Shown: positions 31,982-33,529 of the stretch, piece by piece
Numbering within the stretch: the stretch's first letter is position 1
Layout: every line of letters starts with the position of its first letter
Source of the DNA: Bradyrhizobium elkanii WSM2783
GTDB taxonomy: Bacteria > Pseudomonadota > Alphaproteobacteria > Rhizobiales > Xanthobacteraceae
Length of the DNA stretch: 33,529 nucleotides
Assembly (NCBI RefSeq): GCF_000472865.1
Contig: NZ_AXAP01000090.1
Location: 1 to 33,529 of the forward strand
Reading direction: 5' to 3'
Made by a program: the position numbers and the translations under genes
Notes under the pieces: model-generated
What the model saw: the letters and a program-made list of their open reading frames with translations, nothing else
The model's database searches: none
What the model was told of the DNA's origin: nothing

Positions 31982-32056
31982 TGGGGCGTAGCCAAGCGGT
32001 AAGGCAGCGGATTTTGATTCCGCCATTCGGAGGTTCGATCCCTCCCGCCCCAGCCA
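31982..32056 (+). tRNA. tRNA-Gln (anticodon UUG), CCA encoded
   Basis: Acceptor arms TGGGGCG (31982-31988) and CGCCCCA (32046-32052) pair fully, discriminator G at 32053, CCA at 32054-32056. D-arm GCCAAGCGGTAAGGC, anticodon stem GCGGA/TCCGC with loop TTTTGAT (anticodon TTG), and T-arm GGAGGTTCGATCCCTCC are standard. Confidence 0.97.
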
Positions 32057-32100
32057 CAGACAACGCGCTGATTTTGTTATGAAAACGGCCTTGTTTAACG

Positions 32101-32153
32101 CAGAATTTTCCGCGCATTTGGAAATTCCGTTTGCCTCCCATTTGGAAATTCTG
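32101..32153. repeat. Clustered AATTTCC motifs between tRNA-Gln and the insertion sequence
   Basis: CATTTGGAAATTC occurs at 32115-32127 and 32139-32151, 24 bp apart. CAGAATTTTCC at 32101-32111 is a near inverted copy of GGAAATTCTG at 32144-32153. Three to four related sites in about 50 bp suggest protein-binding sites or a leftover transposon end; no gene here. Confidence 0.6.
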
Positions 32154-32180
32154 TGCTGGTTTCGTTTTTGGTCGAAGGCC

Positions 32181-33270
32181 GTATGTACCGAAGACTTAAG
32201 CTCGGGCGTAGTGGTGATGAAGTCCGCCCAGGATGGCGCGTGAACTGATCGCACCGGTTCGGTGAACCGGGCGAGAAATCGGCGCGTCCTTGTTCAAGGA
32301 TCGATGCGTTCTGACGTTATTGTAATAGTCGGCGTAGGATTGCAGAACCCGACGCAGATGCGCCTCGCCCAAAACAATGACGTGGTCCAAACACTCACGC
32401 CGGATCGATCCGATCAGCCGTTCAGCAAAGCCATTCTGCCAAGGCGAGGCTGGTGCGGTAGGCTTGTCCCGGATGCCCATGGCTCGCAATCGGCGCGTGA
32501 CGACGCTGCCATAGATCCGGTCGCGATCATGGATGAGGTAGTGCGGAGCCTTATCCCAAGGAAATGCCTCCGTGATTTGACATGCAACCCATTCCGCCCT
32601 CGGATTTGCTGTGACGTTGATCCAGACCAGGTCTCTGCGGTCTAGTCGAACAATGACAAATGCATAGAGCAGGTCGAAACCGATGGTCGGAACAGCGAAC
32701 AAATCCATGGCGGCAATGTCCGGCGCGTGATTACGCGAGAAGATCCGCCATCCCTGGCTGGGTGGCCCGCGTCGCTTCACCATGTACTTGGCGACGCTGG
32801 ACTGCGCGACCTCGAACCCGAGCTTGAGCAGTTCGCCGTGGATGCGTGGCGCGCCCCAAAGCGGATTTTCGACGCTGATCCGCCGGATCAACGCGCGCAG
32901 CCTCGTGTCGATCGGCGGCCGCCCCTCCGATCGGGCGCGACTTCCAACGCCAATAGCCGGAAGCCGGCCCGGTGCCCCGCACGACCGTCTCGGGCCGGAT
33001 GATCGTGAGGACCTGCAAGATCGATGGATACCAGCGATACAGCTGAATGAAGAACCAGCGATCATCGTTGGTGAGCCGGACACGACCCCGCATCTTACGC
33101 CTCAAGACAATCAGCTGATGTCTGAGCGCCGCATTCTCTGCTTCAAGTCGGCTCTTCGACTTGAGGGGCGAAGCCAAGACGGCCAGCACGAAACAGAGCG
33201 GCCCGATCATTCCGCCAGCTTAGGCGATTCCATTACGTCATCAACCCGGATAAAGTTTTCGGTATACACA
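32181..33270. mobile_element. Insertion sequence with DDE (rve) transposase
   Basis: About 1.09 kb. Terminal inverted repeats agree in 14 of 17 positions: GTATGTACCGAAGACTT (32181-32197) on the plus strand and GTGTATACCGAAAACTT on the minus strand (33269-33253). The transposase stop (32196-32198) lies inside the left repeat, and the right end reads TGT at its outer edge, both reminiscent of IS481-type elements. No convincing target duplication is seen. The transposase is frameshifted. Confidence 0.7.
32196..33210 (-). pseudogene. Frameshifted integrase-core transposase
   Basis: The N-terminal part (ATG 33210; RLEAENAALRHQLIVLRRK, then RLTNDDRWFFIQLYRW and YWRWKSR) and the catalytic part (IDTRLRALIRRISVENPLWGAPRIHGELL onward, ending HHHYARA) are in different frames. 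The switch lies at about 32920-32930, near a run of four C (32922-32925), with probably another compensating change around 32955-32990, where the expected RWH-type context is garbled. The catalytic domain keeps its DDE residues: AAMD, IHDRD and FAERLIGSIRREC. Without a programmed shift the gene would not give full-length transposase, so it is called a pseudogene. Confidence 0.75.
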
Positions 33271-33529
33271 GGGCTAGAAATATAGCGTCCCGGCGGCGTT
33301 CATCTCACTGGTGCCCTGAAATCCCAGTACCGTCATCCTAACAAGGCGCTATTGGGGTTTGTGTATGAAATGGCACACACTCGATGGCCAAAAGGGAGCA
33401 GCCCGGCCCAGGGGACAAATCCGGACCGAGCTGCCTGGGGCGCTACGCACGTGGATCCTGCGTGCGACCATTCAACGTTTCCACAAATGGACTGTTCCGC
33501 GTGGCCTCGCTTGCCGTGCCGACGGGCAA
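33271..33529. other. Right edge of window, no recognised gene
   Basis: Outside the insertion sequence. An ATG at 33365 opens 55 codons that run off the edge; the frame starting GTG 33361 and a minus-strand frame are also open, so openness is not informative here. I recognise no motif in any of them and make no coding call. Confidence 0.3.

Noticed and set aside
29773..32082. 769-codon plus-strand open frame
   Set aside because: It is the antisense of the acyl-CoA dehydrogenase gene, produced by high GC and codon bias; composition (R, G, H, D rich) is that of a shadow and no motif is present.

Overview
The window looks like chromosomal DNA of a GC-rich alphaproteobacterium of the Bradyrhizobium / Nitrobacteraceae group. 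This rests on strongly family-typical proteins (DXS with its tlyA neighbourhood, FabI, ClpS, CorA, a ~593-residue acyl-CoA dehydrogenase, extensin-like C-terminal protein), on several families of GC-rich palindromic intergenic repeats, and on an anti-Shine-Dalgarno sRNA of a kind known from rhizobia. No database was searched; names come from motifs and family recognition.

Layout. 1-318: tail of a decayed transposase and a palindromic repeat. 319-9114: acyl-CoA synthetase, extensin-like periplasmic protein, L,D-transpeptidase lipoprotein, CorA, a small cysteine-bearing protein, an SDR, pdxH, a 17-kDa-antigen-like lipoprotein and a CbpA/DnaJ-type co-chaperone. 9115-9505: a compact sRNA with two anti-SD motifs and a strong terminator. 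9506-10847: an ECF sigma factor and its membrane anti-sigma. 11032-14939: fabI, a histidine phosphatase, aroC and a class III adenylate cyclase. 14955-18412: a six-helix membrane protein, clpS, a DUF1194 VWA protein and a Tat-exported nitroreductase-fold protein. 18723-23230: a tight minus-strand operon dxs - nucleoside 2-deoxyribosyltransferase-like - tlyA - RlmD/TrmA-type RNA methyltransferase with start/stop overlaps. 23587-31803: membrane-associated hydrolase, xseB, HDAC-family deacetylase, 5'-nucleotidase, crotonase (active site of the enoyl-CoA isomerase type), DinB-like protein and acyl-CoA dehydrogenase. 31982-32056: tRNA-Gln(UUG). 32181-33270: a DDE insertion sequence with recognisable terminal inverted repeats and a frameshifted transposase.

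Most genes are core metabolism or envelope functions: fatty-acid activation and oxidation (acyl-CoA synthetase, crotonase, acyl-CoA dehydrogenase), fatty-acid synthesis (fabI), isoprenoid and chorismate synthesis (dxs, aroC), PLP supply (pdxH), RNA modification (tlyA, methyltransferase) and peptidoglycan/envelope (L,D-transpeptidase, extensin-like protein, lipoproteins). I see no defence island, secondary-metabolite cluster, CRISPR or phage. The more interesting signals are small: the anti-SD sRNA, a terminator embedded in the 3' end of a convergent gene, a TTG-started lipoprotein whose first codons carry a perfect inverted repeat upstream of pdxH, the isomerase-like active site of a presumed hydratase, a 27-bp tandem duplication across a stop codon, and modular intergenic repeats.
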